From the NCBI GenBank assembly GCA_002715965.1, contig PBAL01000086.1, forward strand, positions 1 through 64,000: a stretch of 64,000 nucleotides of DNA, written 5' to 3'. Shown here one piece after another: positions 8,356 through 16,944 of this stretch. Within the stretch, counting starts at the first letter, position 1; every line of letters starts with the position of its first letter. The position numbers and the translations under genes were made by a program. The DNA comes from Verrucomicrobiales bacterium (GTDB taxonomy: Bacteria; Verrucomicrobiota; Verrucomicrobiia; Limisphaerales; JAYPXF01). The notes beneath the pieces are model-generated. The model was not told the DNA's origin, did not search any database, and saw nothing but the letters and a program-made list of their open reading frames with translations.

Positions 8356-8417
8356 GGAGCGCCGGACACTGGCCGGCATCGCCCTCCAATCCAATGCCAA
8401 GCAATGCTTGGCGCTCC
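8356..8417. repeat. Short palindromic copy of the GGAGCGCC repeat family
   Basis: This 62-bp element begins GGAGCGCCGGACACTGGCCG and ends with GCAATGCTTGGCGCTCC. The two ~24-base ends are inverted copies of the outer half of the 51-bp unit seen at 37246-37296, 37362-37412 and 45863-45913. It fills the gap between the convergent ThuA-like and DUF1287 genes and may also act as a terminator-like hairpin. Confidence 0.6.
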
Positions 8418-8437
8418 AATGAATTTCCTCGTCCCTG

Positions 8438-9226
8438 TCAATCGGGAATAGTCAGCGTCATTCCTTTGCGAATCACATCCGGATTCGGAATCAGATCGCG
8501 ATTGGCCTCGTGTATGCGACGCCACTGGCTGGATTTTCCGTAAAACAGCTTGGCGATTCCCGATAGTGTTCCTCCATCATTACGTGATCCGACTTGGTAG
8601 ATCCGCACTGCATTGTTGGATGGAGGAGCAACCCTTTCTGGCGTATCACTCAATCGATAGTGCCCCGTCAGCGGAAACCAATACAGACGGTCCTCCTCTT
8701 CCGTTCCAAACCCGATGTTGTGAATGATCAATGGAACGCCTTTGTCCGTCTTTCGATCACTCACGATCATGATATGCGGCAGTTTCCTTGCGACAGTACA
8801 GGTCACAATATCCCCCGGCAGAAAACTGGCGACGTTTGTGTTGATGTTTAGCCGGTAACCCTTCCGTTCGAAATACGCTTTCAGATTGGGAACACGCCGG
8901 TGATCGATATTCTTGTCCGGTCGACTTAAACCCCAGTTGGGCGGGTAGACTGAAAAGTTTTGCTTCATGTCCTCGTGCACCTGCTTCTGCAAATCAATCG
9001 ACATCCCTTTGCGCAGGGCCCGAACAACCACATCGGTGCACACACCGACTTCAATCGGGGGATCTCCGTTTGGATAACTCAACGAACGGTAACTCGAATC
9101 GTAACTTGTGGTCTTCCCAATTTGCGTTTTAGCCGCGTCCACGATCTTCTGGCCGACATCAACTGCAGACATCCGGGTGCTGAAGAGCAGTAGGAGGCAA
9201 AGGCAAACCGATTGCGTGTGGTGCAT
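8438..9226 (-). CDS. DUF1287 protein with C-terminal LysM domain
   Basis: This is a 262-residue protein. The start at 9226 (MHHTQSVCLCLLLLFSTRMS) gives a signal peptide; a longer frame upstream has no such character. DUF1287 spans about residues 25-190 and includes G-V-C-T-D-V-V-V-R-A, V-H-E-D-M, N-I-D-H-R-R-V-P-N-L and P-H-I-M-I-V-S-D. This fold is NlpC/P60-like, and Cys and His in these motifs would fit a catalytic pair, so a periplasmic peptidoglycan-cleaving role is likely but unproven. The last ~50 residues form a LysM module (G-G-T-L-S-G-I-A-K-L-F-Y-G...I-H-E-A-N-R-D-L-I-P-N-P), which binds peptidoglycan. Most DUF1287 proteins I know of lack a LysM. The gene is divergent from speA. Confidence 0.85.
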   Translation of the reverse strand: MHHTQSVCLCLLLLFSTRMSAVDVGQKIVDAAKTQIGKTTSYDSSYRSLSYPNGDPPIEVGVCTDVVVRALRKGMSIDLQKQVHEDMKQNFSVYPPNWGLSRPDKNIDHRRVPNLKAYFERKGYRLNINTNVASFLPGDIVTCTVARKLPHIMIVSDRKTDKGVPLIIHNIGFGTEEEDRLYWFPLTGHYRLSDTPERVAPPSNNAVRIYQVGSRNDGGTLSGIAKLFYGKSSQWRRIHEANRDLIPNPDVIRKGMTLTIPD

Positions 9227-9341
9227 GCAATGTTGGACGGGAAACGACTGCGAATGGTTCCAACAAACTCGTCTTTTTCTTTCCCGCCGTATTGAATTCC
9301 TTGTTACGGTTCTTATAGTGCGCGCGTTTCTGGCACCACGA

Positions 9342-11294
9342 ATGAACGGGCATGCAGGCAATGGCGAATGGTCGATCGATGATGCGCGGAATGTTTACAA
9401 CATCCGGCGCTGGGGATCCGATTACTTCGAGATCAATGACGCAGGCCATGTCGTTTGCCGCCCGGAGCAGAAGCAGGAGAGTGAAGTTGACCTGACTGAT
9501 ATCGTTGCCGAAGCCAGGCAACGCGGACTGAAATTCCCCCTGCTGGTTCGGTTCCAGGACGTTCTTCGGCACCGTGTGCATTCGTTGAACCTGGCGTTTC
9601 GGCAGGCGATCAAGGAGTACGAATACACCGGGATCTACCGTGGAGTCTTCCCGGTGAAGGTGAACCAGTTGCGTGAAGTGGTGGAAGAGATCCTTGATGC
9701 GGGTCACGAGTTCGACTTCGGCCTGGAGGTTGGCAGCAAACCCGAACTCTTTGCCGGGCTGGCGCTGCCTGAATCCGAGAACTGCCTGGTGGTGTGCAAT
9801 GGCTACAAGGATCCGTCCTTCATCCACATTGCGTTGATGGGCGTGAAACTCGGCCGGGAAGTGATCATGGTCGTGGAGAAATTGGAGGAGTTGAGGCAGA
9901 TCATCCGGGTTTCCAAAGAGGTTGGCGTGCGACCCAAGATCGGAATCCGCGCGCGGCTCTTGTGCAAGGGGGTCGGCAAATGGGCGGACAGTGCGGGGGA
10001 AGACGCCAAGTTTGGTCTTTCAACGGCAGACATGGTCGCAGCCGCTGACATTTTGACGGAGGAAGGCATGGCGGACTGTTTCCAGTTGCTCCACTTCCAC
10101 ATTGGTTCGCAAGTGCCCGACATTCTCACTGTGAAGAAGGCTGTCCAGGAAGCCACCCGCATCTATGCCAAGCTGCGAAAGATGAATTTCCCGATCCAAT
10201 ACATGGATTGCGGAGGCGGATTGGGCGTGGATTACGATGGAAGCCGCGCGGTTTTCGAAAGTTCGGTGAACTACACGCTCCAGGAGTACGCAAACGACAT
10301 CGTTTATTACATCGCCGATGTGTGCAACGCGGAGGAAGTTCCGCATCCGGACATCATCACCGAGAGTGGGCGGGCGATTGTCGCGCATCATGCGGTGTTG
10401 CTGGTGGAGGTATTCGGCTCGATTGAAAAGAATCAAGACACCTCGCATCTGGAATTTGGCGCGGATGATTCGCACATCACCAAGGAACTGCTGGAGATTC
10501 GCGACAACATCGAGTCCTTGAACAAGCTTGAAGCCTTCCACGACGCAAAGGAACGCAAGGACGACGCGTTCCAGATGTTCATGGTCGGCGTACTTGGTCT
10601 CGAAGAGAAGGCGAAGATCGAAACGCTTTACTGGCAGATCAGCCAGGCAGTTGTGCGCTCTTACCGGGGCCAGAAATACATCCCGGAAGAAATCCGCGAA
10701 CTGGGTCACAGCCTCGGCGATCAATACCTCTGCAACTTCTCCGTTTTTCAATCACTCCTGGATCATTGGGCGCTCGAACATCTGTTTCCGATTCTGCCGA
10801 TTCAACGTCTGAACGAACGCCCCGACCGCGAAACCACTCTCGTGGACATCACCTGTGATTCCGACGGGACCATCAACAAGTTCATCGATCTTGAAGACGT
10901 GAGTGACACGCTCCTTCTGCATCACCTCAATGGAGTCGCGGACGGCAAGAACGGCTCCCAATACCACCTCGGCCTGTTTCTTATCGGCGCCTATCAGGAC
11001 ATCATGGGCGACCTTCACAACTTGTTCGGACGGGTGAACGAAATCCACGTATTTGTCGATCCGGAAGAATCGAAAGGTTACTACATCGAAGAAGTCATTC
11101 AGGGCACGACTATCGGTCGCGCCCTGGAATACGTGCAATATGATCCGCGTGAACTTAAGCGGCAGATGAAACTGCAGGTCGACCGGGCGGTGAAAGCGAA
11201 TCGACTCCGGCCTTCGGAAGGCATGCAACTGCTCGGCGAATACGAAAACGGACTGGGCACCTACACCTACCTGGATTTTGGAGAAGCAAGCTGA
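9342..11294 (+). CDS. speA: Biosynthetic arginine decarboxylase
   Basis: This 650-residue protein is close to the usual SpeA length. It converts arginine to agmatine plus CO2, the first step of polyamine synthesis by the agmatine route, using PLP and Mg2+. The start is placed at MNGHAGNGEWSIDDARNVYN (9342) because homology begins there; the frame upstream has no SpeA features. The PLP lysine is K106 in Y-R-G-V-F-P-V-K-V-N-Q, and the alanine-racemase-type barrel continues with L-L-H-F-H-I-G-S-Q and D-C-G-G-G-L-G-V-D. The C-terminal domain includes V-D-I-T-C-D-S-D-G. A membrane protein gene overlaps its 3' end by 17 bases, so the two are translationally coupled. No agmatinase or agmatine deiminase is in the window. 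Confidence 0.95.
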   Translation: MNGHAGNGEWSIDDARNVYNIRRWGSDYFEINDAGHVVCRPEQKQESEVDLTDIVAEARQRGLKFPLLVRFQDVLRHRVHSLNLAFRQAIKEYEYTGIYRGVFPVKVNQLREVVEEILDAGHEFDFGLEVGSKPELFAGLALPESENCLVVCNGYKDPSFIHIALMGVKLGREVIMVVEKLEELRQIIRVSKEVGVRPKIGIRARLLCKGVGKWADSAGEDAKFGLSTADMVAAADILTEEGMADCFQLLHFHIGSQVPDILTVKKAVQEATRIYAKLRKMNFPIQYMDCGGGLGVDYDGSRAVFESSVNYTLQEYANDIVYYIADVCNAEEVPHPDIITESGRAIVAHHAVLLVEVFGSIEKNQDTSHLEFGADDSHITKELLEIRDNIESLNKLEAFHDAKERKDDAFQMFMVGVLGLEEKAKIETLYWQISQAVVRSYRGQKYIPEEIRELGHSLGDQYLCNFSVFQSLLDHWALEHLFPILPIQRLNERPDRETTLVDITCDSDGTINKFIDLEDVSDTLLLHHLNGVADGKNGSQYHLGLFLIGAYQDIMGDLHNLFGRVNEIHVFVDPEESKGYYIEEVIQGTTIGRALEYVQYDPRELKRQMKLQVDRAVKANRLRPSEGMQLLGEYENGLGTYTYLDFGEAS

Positions 11295-12015
11295 CGACAA
11301 TCCTCAAGGGGTTGCCCCACTCCGCCCTACCCCTCCGCTTCCGCCGGATCAGGCGAATCTCCTGGCGCCCCTGCGTCGACTCGTCCGCGGCCTCTCTGCT
11401 CTTTTCTGGGGTGTGCCCATCGCGCTCCTCGTCTGCGTGCAAAGCCTGGTCACCGACTGGCTGCGTCCGCTCGGAGCCACCCCTCCTCTGCTGGCCACCG
11501 GCCTGGTGTTGTTCGGGATTCTTGAATCGCGCCACTTCCATCCGCAGGAACGCGTCTGGCAGGAAACACTCAACCGAGCCCGCATTTTCGCGACGGTGAA
11601 CTTCGGTCTCGCGCCATTCGTGTTCTTCTGGAGTCGATTTCCACACGATGATTACTACCGCTCAATCATGGTGATGATGATCGTTTCCACCGTGCTCTTC
11701 ATCTATCATCTGAACCTCTGCCTTCGCTACCTCGCTCGAATGCTTCCGGACCAGACCTTACGAGAAGACACCGAATTATTCACCGGAATGAACATCCTGT
11801 TGATTGTTGTATTGCTGGTGTCGATCGCGGTTTATCGCTTTCTTCAGGAAATTGAAACCCTTCCCATCTTCGTGATCTACATTCTCGAACTGATCGAAGA
11901 ATCCGGAAGATGGTCGGCGATCTTCCTGGTGCTGCTGCCCATTGCCATGACGATGTCCCTGATCTGGAAGATCAAAGAGACGGTGATGAGCGGGATCTTT
12001 GGCGGGGTGAGATAG
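11278..12015 (+). CDS. Multi-pass membrane protein overlapping speA
   Basis: This 245-residue protein of unknown function has about six hydrophobic helices (roughly residues 35-60, 66-84, 100-118, 127-150, 172-190 and 218-235). The proposed TTG start (11278) lies within the last codons of speA, a 17-base overlap typical of coupled translation; no ATG is suitable without removing the first helices. A proline-rich cytoplasmic head of ~30 residues precedes the first helix. It may be a transporter or channel subunit, but no family signature is visible and the link with polyamine metabolism rests only on position. Confidence 0.75.
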   Translation: MEKQADDNPQGVAPLRPTPPLPPDQANLLAPLRRLVRGLSALFWGVPIALLVCVQSLVTDWLRPLGATPPLLATGLVLFGILESRHFHPQERVWQETLNRARIFATVNFGLAPFVFFWSRFPHDDYYRSIMVMMIVSTVLFIYHLNLCLRYLARMLPDQTLREDTELFTGMNILLIVVLLVSIAVYRFLQEIETLPIFVIYILELIEESGRWSAIFLVLLPIAMTMSLIWKIKETVMSGIFGGVR

Positions 12016-12159
12016 GGGCCACCAGCAGGCCAGGGCTATGCTGTCCATCCAAGGGTGGCGTCTCTCAGTTTCCCGGTAGAATCTTGGTCCGAGTCCGGGT
12101 CGAAGAATTTGCGTGCCTTCTTGCTGAACGAGCAGCGAATCGCTCTGGCGAAAGTTCGA

Positions 12160-13303
12160 CTACTCCTCGTCAGTAACAGCATCGCTGCGCTTGGTCGGAC
12201 ACCCCGCCCGCAACCAGCCGTTTACGAACTGATCCAGGTCGCCGTCCATGATTCCCTGGACATTTCCATTCTGAACACCGGAGCGCAGGTCTTTCACCAT
12301 CTGATAGGGTTGAAAGACGTAACTCCGAATTTGGTTCCCCCAAGCGACCGCGCCTTTTTCACTGTAGAAGCGATCCATCTCGGCTTTCTTTTCATCTTCG
12401 CGCATGGCGTAGAGTTTGGCCTTGAGAAGCTTCATCGCGTTAGCACGATTCTGGTGCTGGGAACGTTCGGTCTGGCACGCAGCCACGACTCCGGTGGGAA
12501 GGTGAGTGTAGCGAACGGCAGTCTCCACCTTGTTCACATTCTGTCCGCCTTTGCCGCCCGAGCGATAGGTGTCTTCGCGCAATTCGTTCTTCGGAATCTC
12601 GATGTCCAGATCTTCGTCCTCGATCTCCGCGATGACATCGACGCTGGCGAAACTGGTGTGGCGACGGGCGTTTGAATCAAACGGTGATATACGGACGAGG
12701 CGATGCACCCCGCGCTCGGCCTTGGTGTAACCAAAGGCCATCTCGCCCTTGATGATCAGAGTTGCGCTCTTGATACCAGCGACTTCCCCTTCGGTCATTT
12801 CCGAGACCTCGATCGACCAGCCGCGTTTCTCGGCCCACCGTTGATACATGCGGAGAAGCATGTCCGCCCAATCGCAAGACTCCGTTCCTCCCGCACCGGC
12901 GTTGATGCTGAGAATACAGTTGGCCTTGTCGTGTGCGCCGTTCAACCAGAGCTGCAGTTCGAGATCGTCGAGGGCGGTTGCAATCGCTTCGGCCTCGGCC
13001 TTGGCTTCTTCCAGAACGGGCGGTTGATCCGCTTCTTCCTCAGCCTCGCCAAGTTCCACCAAGACCTTGAGGTCTTCCACACGTTGTTCGGCCGCAGCGA
13101 GCGGTTCGAGTCGGCGTTTGATGGAATTGGATTCCTCGACGGTTTTCTGGGCGGAAGCCTGGTCGTTCCAGAAGGTCTCCTGCGACATGGCGACTTCGAG
13201 TTCCGCCAGCCGCTTGGTCAGCTTGGGGACGTCAAAGATACCTCCGCAGGTGGGCGAGTTTGTCCACTGCTTTGGCGATGGCGGTCTTGACGTCGTCAAA
13301 CAT
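12160..13303 (-). CDS. prfB: Peptide chain release factor 2 (programmed +1 frameshift)
   Basis: RF2 reads UGA and UAA stop codons and releases the finished protein. The gene starts at ATG 13303 (MFDDVKTAIAKAVDKLAHLR) and reaches an in-frame TGA after 23 codons (13234-13232). The main frame then runs from GAC (13233) to 12160. Sequence CGG-AGG-TAT-CTT-TGA-C is the classic RF2 autoregulatory slip site, so the product is ...RRYL-DVPKLTKRL... . The decoding tripeptide S-P-F (in RISPFDSNARRHTSF) and the GGQ motif (RSGGKGGQNVNKVET) are both present, as expected for an active RF2 of about 381 residues. Annotation that ignores the slip would give a wrong N-terminus. It is preceded by the dead Nudix gene on the other strand. 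Confidence 0.96.
13231..13246 (-). promoter_or_regulatory. RF2 programmed frameshift site
   Basis: Reading the minus strand: CGGAGG (internal Shine-Dalgarno-like), TAT, CTT slippery codon (13237-13235), TGA (13234-13232), then C. Low RF2 slows termination at TGA and lets tRNA-Leu slip +1 from CTT to TTT; decoding resumes at GAC. This is the known feedback control of prfB. Confidence 0.93.
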
Positions 13304-13418
13304 AGCGCGCGTAAGTTACTCAGATTGTTGGATTTGCCTAGGAGATTTGTGCAGAAATCACTTCTCCACCCTGACGCGGATTGTCCTTCACCTCACCTGC
13401 TGTATCCTAGCCTCATCG

Positions 13419-13865
13419 ATGCCACGCGGACCGATTCCAACTTGGTTCTTTGTCCTTGTTCTGGTGAAGAAAGGGGATCGCTATCTTCTCGTGCATGAGC
13501 GGAAACACGGACAGAAGTGGCATCTGCCAGCGGGACGCGTCGAATCGGGAGAGACGCTGGTGGAAGCTGCTCTGCTCGAGACCCTGGAGGTGAGTGGTGT
13601 GCCGATTGAAGTGAACGGTGTCTCACGGATGTAACACACGCCATCTCGCGATGGGAAGCGGGTAAGACTGGTGTTCACCGGCATTCCTGTCGATGATGCC
13701 GCACCGAAATCAGAGCCAGATGATAATTCGCTCGAAGCGGGTTGGTTCTCAATCGAGGAGATCGTGTCGATGGATGTTCGGAACGAGGAGGTGTTCGAGT
13801 TGGTAAAGCAACTCCCCAGAGGCGCACAGGTGGCACCATTGGATCTGCTTGGTTCGGAGGAATAA
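13419..13865 (+). pseudogene. Nudix hydrolase, inactivated by a nonsense codon and Nudix-box changes
   Basis: One frame reads MPRGPIPTWFFVLVLVKKGD...H-E-R-K-H-G-Q-K-W-H-L-P-A-G-R-V-E-S-G-E and stops at TAA (13632-13634) after NGVSRM. The same frame then continues H-T-P-S-R...R-L-V-F-T-G-I-P-V-D-D to its natural end at 13865, so a single codon change (probably GAA to TAA) splits the gene. The Nudix box GxxxxxExxxxxxxREUxEExGU appears as G-R-V-E-S-G-E-T-L-V-E-A-A-L-L-E-T-L-E-V-S-G-V: the Arg is Leu and one metal-binding Glu is Val. Both features point to loss of function rather than sequencing error. An internal start at 13671 could still make a non-catalytic C-terminal fragment. Confidence 0.82.
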
Positions 13866-13895
13866 CGTGCTCGGACAGCCGCCGACGTGTTTTGA

Positions 13896-15230
13896 TTACA
13901 CGTTCTTGGGGATGACGAACGGATTCCGATAGTCTCGGCCCAGCATCGCGTTGGCCTGCTTGTCATCGATGACGCGCTGGGTCTTGGTGTCGATGTCGAG
14001 CGTGCGGCCAAGCCGGTAGGAGATGTTTGCGTAGTGAATCAGAGCGCAGGTGAGATGGCCTTCGGTGATATCACCTTCGAGCATGGAACGGTCGTCAGCG
14101 CGGATTGAGTCCACGAAGTTTGCCCACATGTCACCCATTCCTTCACCGCTGGGACCGGGTTCGCGTTTTTTGCCCATGAAGGTCTTCCACGCACCATTGC
14201 CGTCCATCGTCATGTAACCCTCGGAGCCGTAAAAGATGTTGCCGATGTTGTTTCCGGGGGCTTTGCCCAAGTCGCCTTCGTAGTTGGTCATCCAGTGGCG
14301 GACTTCAAATTGCATGAGCTTTTTCTTGTCTCCGCCCCCATTGGGATTCGGAAACTCATAAAGCGCGGTTTGCGTGTTCGGTGTTTCCTGATCATCATCG
14401 AACATGTAGTGACCGCCCATTGATGAGACTCTGGTGGGCAGGCCCACACCGAGCCCCCATCGCGCGATGTCCATCTGGTGGGCACCTTGGTTGCCCAGGT
14501 CGCCATTCCCGTAATCCCAGTGCCAATGCCAGTTGTAGTGAAAACGATTGTCGGTGAAGGGACGTCCGGGAGCCGGGCCAAGCCAGAGATCGTAGTTCAC
14601 GCCGGTGGGCGGAGTGGATTCGAGTTTGCGGCCAATGGTATCGCGCCATTTGTAGCAAAGCCCCTTGGCCATGTAGACCTCGCCCAGTCCGCCCTCTTTC
14701 AGGAATTTGATCGCGGATTGGCAACCGGTGAAACAACGACGCTCAGCATGATGTTGTATCAACTTCCCGTAGCGTTTGGCGGCCTTGATGAGTTGTTGTC
14801 CCTCGTAAACGTTGTGCGTGCCGGGTTTCTCAAGCGTGGCATGTTTCCCGGCTTGGACGGCCCAATAGCCTGCCAGGGCATGCCAGTGGTTCGGCGTAGC
14901 CACACTAATGGCGTCGATGTTCTTGTCTTCCAACATGCGGCGCACATCCACGTAGGTGTCAGGCTTCTTGATCTTCAACTTTTCCATGTCCGCGACGCGT
15001 CGGCGGATGATCGCATCGTCAACATCGCAAATGGCCGCAACTTCCACATCGGCGAGCTTGGCGTATCCGCGAACGTGGCCAAATCCCATGCCGCGAACAC
15101 CGACGACACCAGTTCGCACCCGATTGTTCGCGCCCGGAATTGATGCGTAGCTCTTGGCGGACATGGCCATGGCGCTGGTCGCGAGCGTTGAGTTCTTGAT
15201 GAAGGAACGTCGAGAGGCGGATGAATTCAT
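13896..15230 (-). CDS. Exported Gfo/Idh/MocA-family oxidoreductase
   Basis: This 444-residue protein starts at MNSSASRRSFIKNSTLATSA, a twin-arginine (Tat) signal (S-R-R-S-F-I-K), so it is exported folded, probably with its NAD(P) cofactor. The Rossmann part has V-G-V-R-G-M-G-F-G-H; the first Gly-rich loop is slightly unusual (G-V-R-G-M-G). The family E-K-P motif is present (T-L-E-K-P-G), followed by the substrate domain with W-H-W-D-Y-G-N-G-D-L-G-N-Q-G-A-H-Q-M-D. Family members oxidise, reduce or hydrolyse glycosides by an NAD-dependent route; the substrate is not evident here. The gene stands alone on the minus strand and is divergent from the acyl-CoA synthetase gene. Confidence 0.93.
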   Translation of the reverse strand: MNSSASRRSFIKNSTLATSAMAMSAKSYASIPGANNRVRTGVVGVRGMGFGHVRGYAKLADVEVAAICDVDDAIIRRRVADMEKLKIKKPDTYVDVRRMLEDKNIDAISVATPNHWHALAGYWAVQAGKHATLEKPGTHNVYEGQQLIKAAKRYGKLIQHHAERRCFTGCQSAIKFLKEGGLGEVYMAKGLCYKWRDTIGRKLESTPPTGVNYDLWLGPAPGRPFTDNRFHYNWHWHWDYGNGDLGNQGAHQMDIARWGLGVGLPTRVSSMGGHYMFDDDQETPNTQTALYEFPNPNGGGDKKKLMQFEVRHWMTNYEGDLGKAPGNNIGNIFYGSEGYMTMDGNGAWKTFMGKKREPGPSGEGMGDMWANFVDSIRADDRSMLEGDITEGHLTCALIHYANISYRLGRTLDIDTKTQRVIDDKQANAMLGRDYRNPFVIPKNV

Positions 15231-15413
15231 GATGTTTGGAGGTTCGAGGAAGGTAGTTGGGGAGTCAACACAGTTCGGAGCCATGGACTACACACATTCG
15301 AGAATTAAGCAGTCAGACCTGTCCGACACACGTCCAAGCAGACCCTGAGAACCGGACACGAACCGCGTAGGTTAAAACTTCCCCGTTGCAGACTGGTACG
15401 CATCATCCCGCCC

Positions 15414-16901
15414 ATGAATCTCTTCACCAAGTTTGCCGAGACGGCTGAATCGCGTCTGGATGAAACCTCGATTTGCTGGGGAGACGAGCTTTTGACCTAC
15501 GGTTGGGTTCGCGAACGGACGAACGGCCTGGCGAAGAAACTGGTTGAAGATTTCTGCATTCAGCCCGGTGATCGGGTGGCGGTCTGGTTGAAGAACCAAC
15601 CTGAGTTCAACGCGACCTTGTTCGGCGTCTGGCAGGCGGGCGGAGTTGTGGTGATGGTGAACAATTTCCTCAAGCCGGACGAAGTTGATTTCATCCTCTC
15701 CGATTCCGAGGCCAAGGTGGTCATCACCGACTCCAGCCTGGAGGAAGCGCGCAAGGATCTGGAATCACGCGGCAAGGGATGGACCTTCATCCAGGTGGAG
15801 GAATACAACGGCTTGGCCACGAGCGAGGAGTTTCCACCAGCTGAGCGTGCAGAGGATGAACTGGCCGCACTGCTCTACACCTCAGGCACAACGGGCAAAC
15901 CGAAGGGCGCAATGCTCACGCACGGAAACTTCCTTCACAACGTATCCAGCTGCGTTGAAGCACTTGAGATCGGTTCGGAAGATCGCATGGTGGTAATCCT
16001 GCCGCAGTTCCACAGCTTCATGTTCACGGTGGGAACTTTGGCGCCCATGTTGGCGGGAATTGGAATCATACTATTGAAATCATTGAACCCCTTCAAAAAC
16101 GTCCTCATCGAGGTGATCAAGCACAAGGGGACGATCATGCCGGCTGTTCCAGCGCTATGGCGCTCATTGACGCAGGCGCCGGAAGTGCCTCCCCTGCCCT
16201 TACGAGTTTGCATCAGCGGAGGCGCGCCATTACCGGTGGAGGTTCTGAAGGAGTTCCAGGAGAAGTTTCCTTACACGCTGCTCGAAGGATACGGCCCGAC
16301 CGAATCCAGCCCCGTTGCTTCGGTAAATCCCGTTCGTGGAGAGAAGCGTCCCGGTTCAATCGGCCTCGCCTTACCTCGAGTCGACTTGAGCGTGCGCAAT
16401 GACGCGGGCGAAGAACTGCCGATTGGTGAAACTGGTGAGATTTGCATTCGTGGTGGAAATGTCATGCAGGGTTATTGGAAACAACCGGAAGAGACGGCCA
16501 AGGCCATCCGCGACGGCTGGTTGTATTCCGGAGACATCGGCCATCAGGACGCTGACGGGTATTTCTTCATCACCGACCGCAAGAAAGACATGCTGCTGGT
16601 CAACGGCATCAACGTCTACCCGCGCGAGATTGAGGAAGTGATCCATCAGTTTCCCGGAGTGAAGGAAGCCGCGGTCATCGGCATCAAGGATCGTCGAAAA
16701 GGCGAGCAACCGATCGCGTACGTCGCGCCCTTGGAAGACACGGAAATCGACCCGAAAGAACTCCGGACATTCGTGAAGGAGCGCATGGCCGACTACAAGG
16801 TTCCTCGAGAGGTCCGCCTGATGGACGCCCTCCCCCGCAGCGCCACGGGCAAGATTCTTAAAACGAAATTGCGGGAAATCACGTCAGAACAAGAGAGTTA
16901 A
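15414..16901 (+). CDS. Acyl-CoA synthetase (AMP-forming, FadD type)
   Basis: This 495-residue soluble enzyme is predicted to activate a fatty or other carboxylic acid to acyl-CoA via an acyl-adenylate. The ANL-superfamily motifs are complete: phosphate loop Y-T-S-G-T-T-G-K-P-K-G (residues 155-165), L-L-E-G-Y-G-P-T-E-S-S-P, Y-S-G-D-I-G-H-Q-D-A-D-G-Y-F, hinge I-T-D-R-K-K-D-M and C-terminal lysine in R-S-A-T-G-K-I-L. The length fits short FadD-like enzymes rather than acetyl-CoA synthetase. The start ATG follows an intergenic stretch of ~180 bases shared with the divergent oxidoreductase gene. The substrate could be long-chain fatty acid or an aryl acid; chain length cannot be read from the sequence. 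Confidence 0.93.
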   Translation: MNLFTKFAETAESRLDETSICWGDELLTYGWVRERTNGLAKKLVEDFCIQPGDRVAVWLKNQPEFNATLFGVWQAGGVVVMVNNFLKPDEVDFILSDSEAKVVITDSSLEEARKDLESRGKGWTFIQVEEYNGLATSEEFPPAERAEDELAALLYTSGTTGKPKGAMLTHGNFLHNVSSCVEALEIGSEDRMVVILPQFHSFMFTVGTLAPMLAGIGIILLKSLNPFKNVLIEVIKHKGTIMPAVPALWRSLTQAPEVPPLPLRVCISGGAPLPVEVLKEFQEKFPYTLLEGYGPTESSPVASVNPVRGEKRPGSIGLALPRVDLSVRNDAGEELPIGETGEICIRGGNVMQGYWKQPEETAKAIRDGWLYSGDIGHQDADGYFFITDRKKDMLLVNGINVYPREIEEVIHQFPGVKEAAVIGIKDRRKGEQPIAYVAPLEDTEIDPKELRTFVKERMADYKVPREVRLMDALPRSATGKILKTKLREITSEQES

Positions 16902-16944
16902 TGGTTGCCTGCGACCTAAATGACTCCAAACTTTCAAAAATACT

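Noticed and set aside
8356-8417. Factor-independent terminator for the ThuA-like or DUF1287 gene
   Set aside because: The palindrome has no T-run on either side and belongs to a repeat family found elsewhere; any terminator role would be secondary.
9108-9341. 78-codon extension at the 5' end of speA
   Set aside because: SpeA homology starts at 9342, the extension runs through the divergent DUF1287 signal peptide region and has no conserved features.
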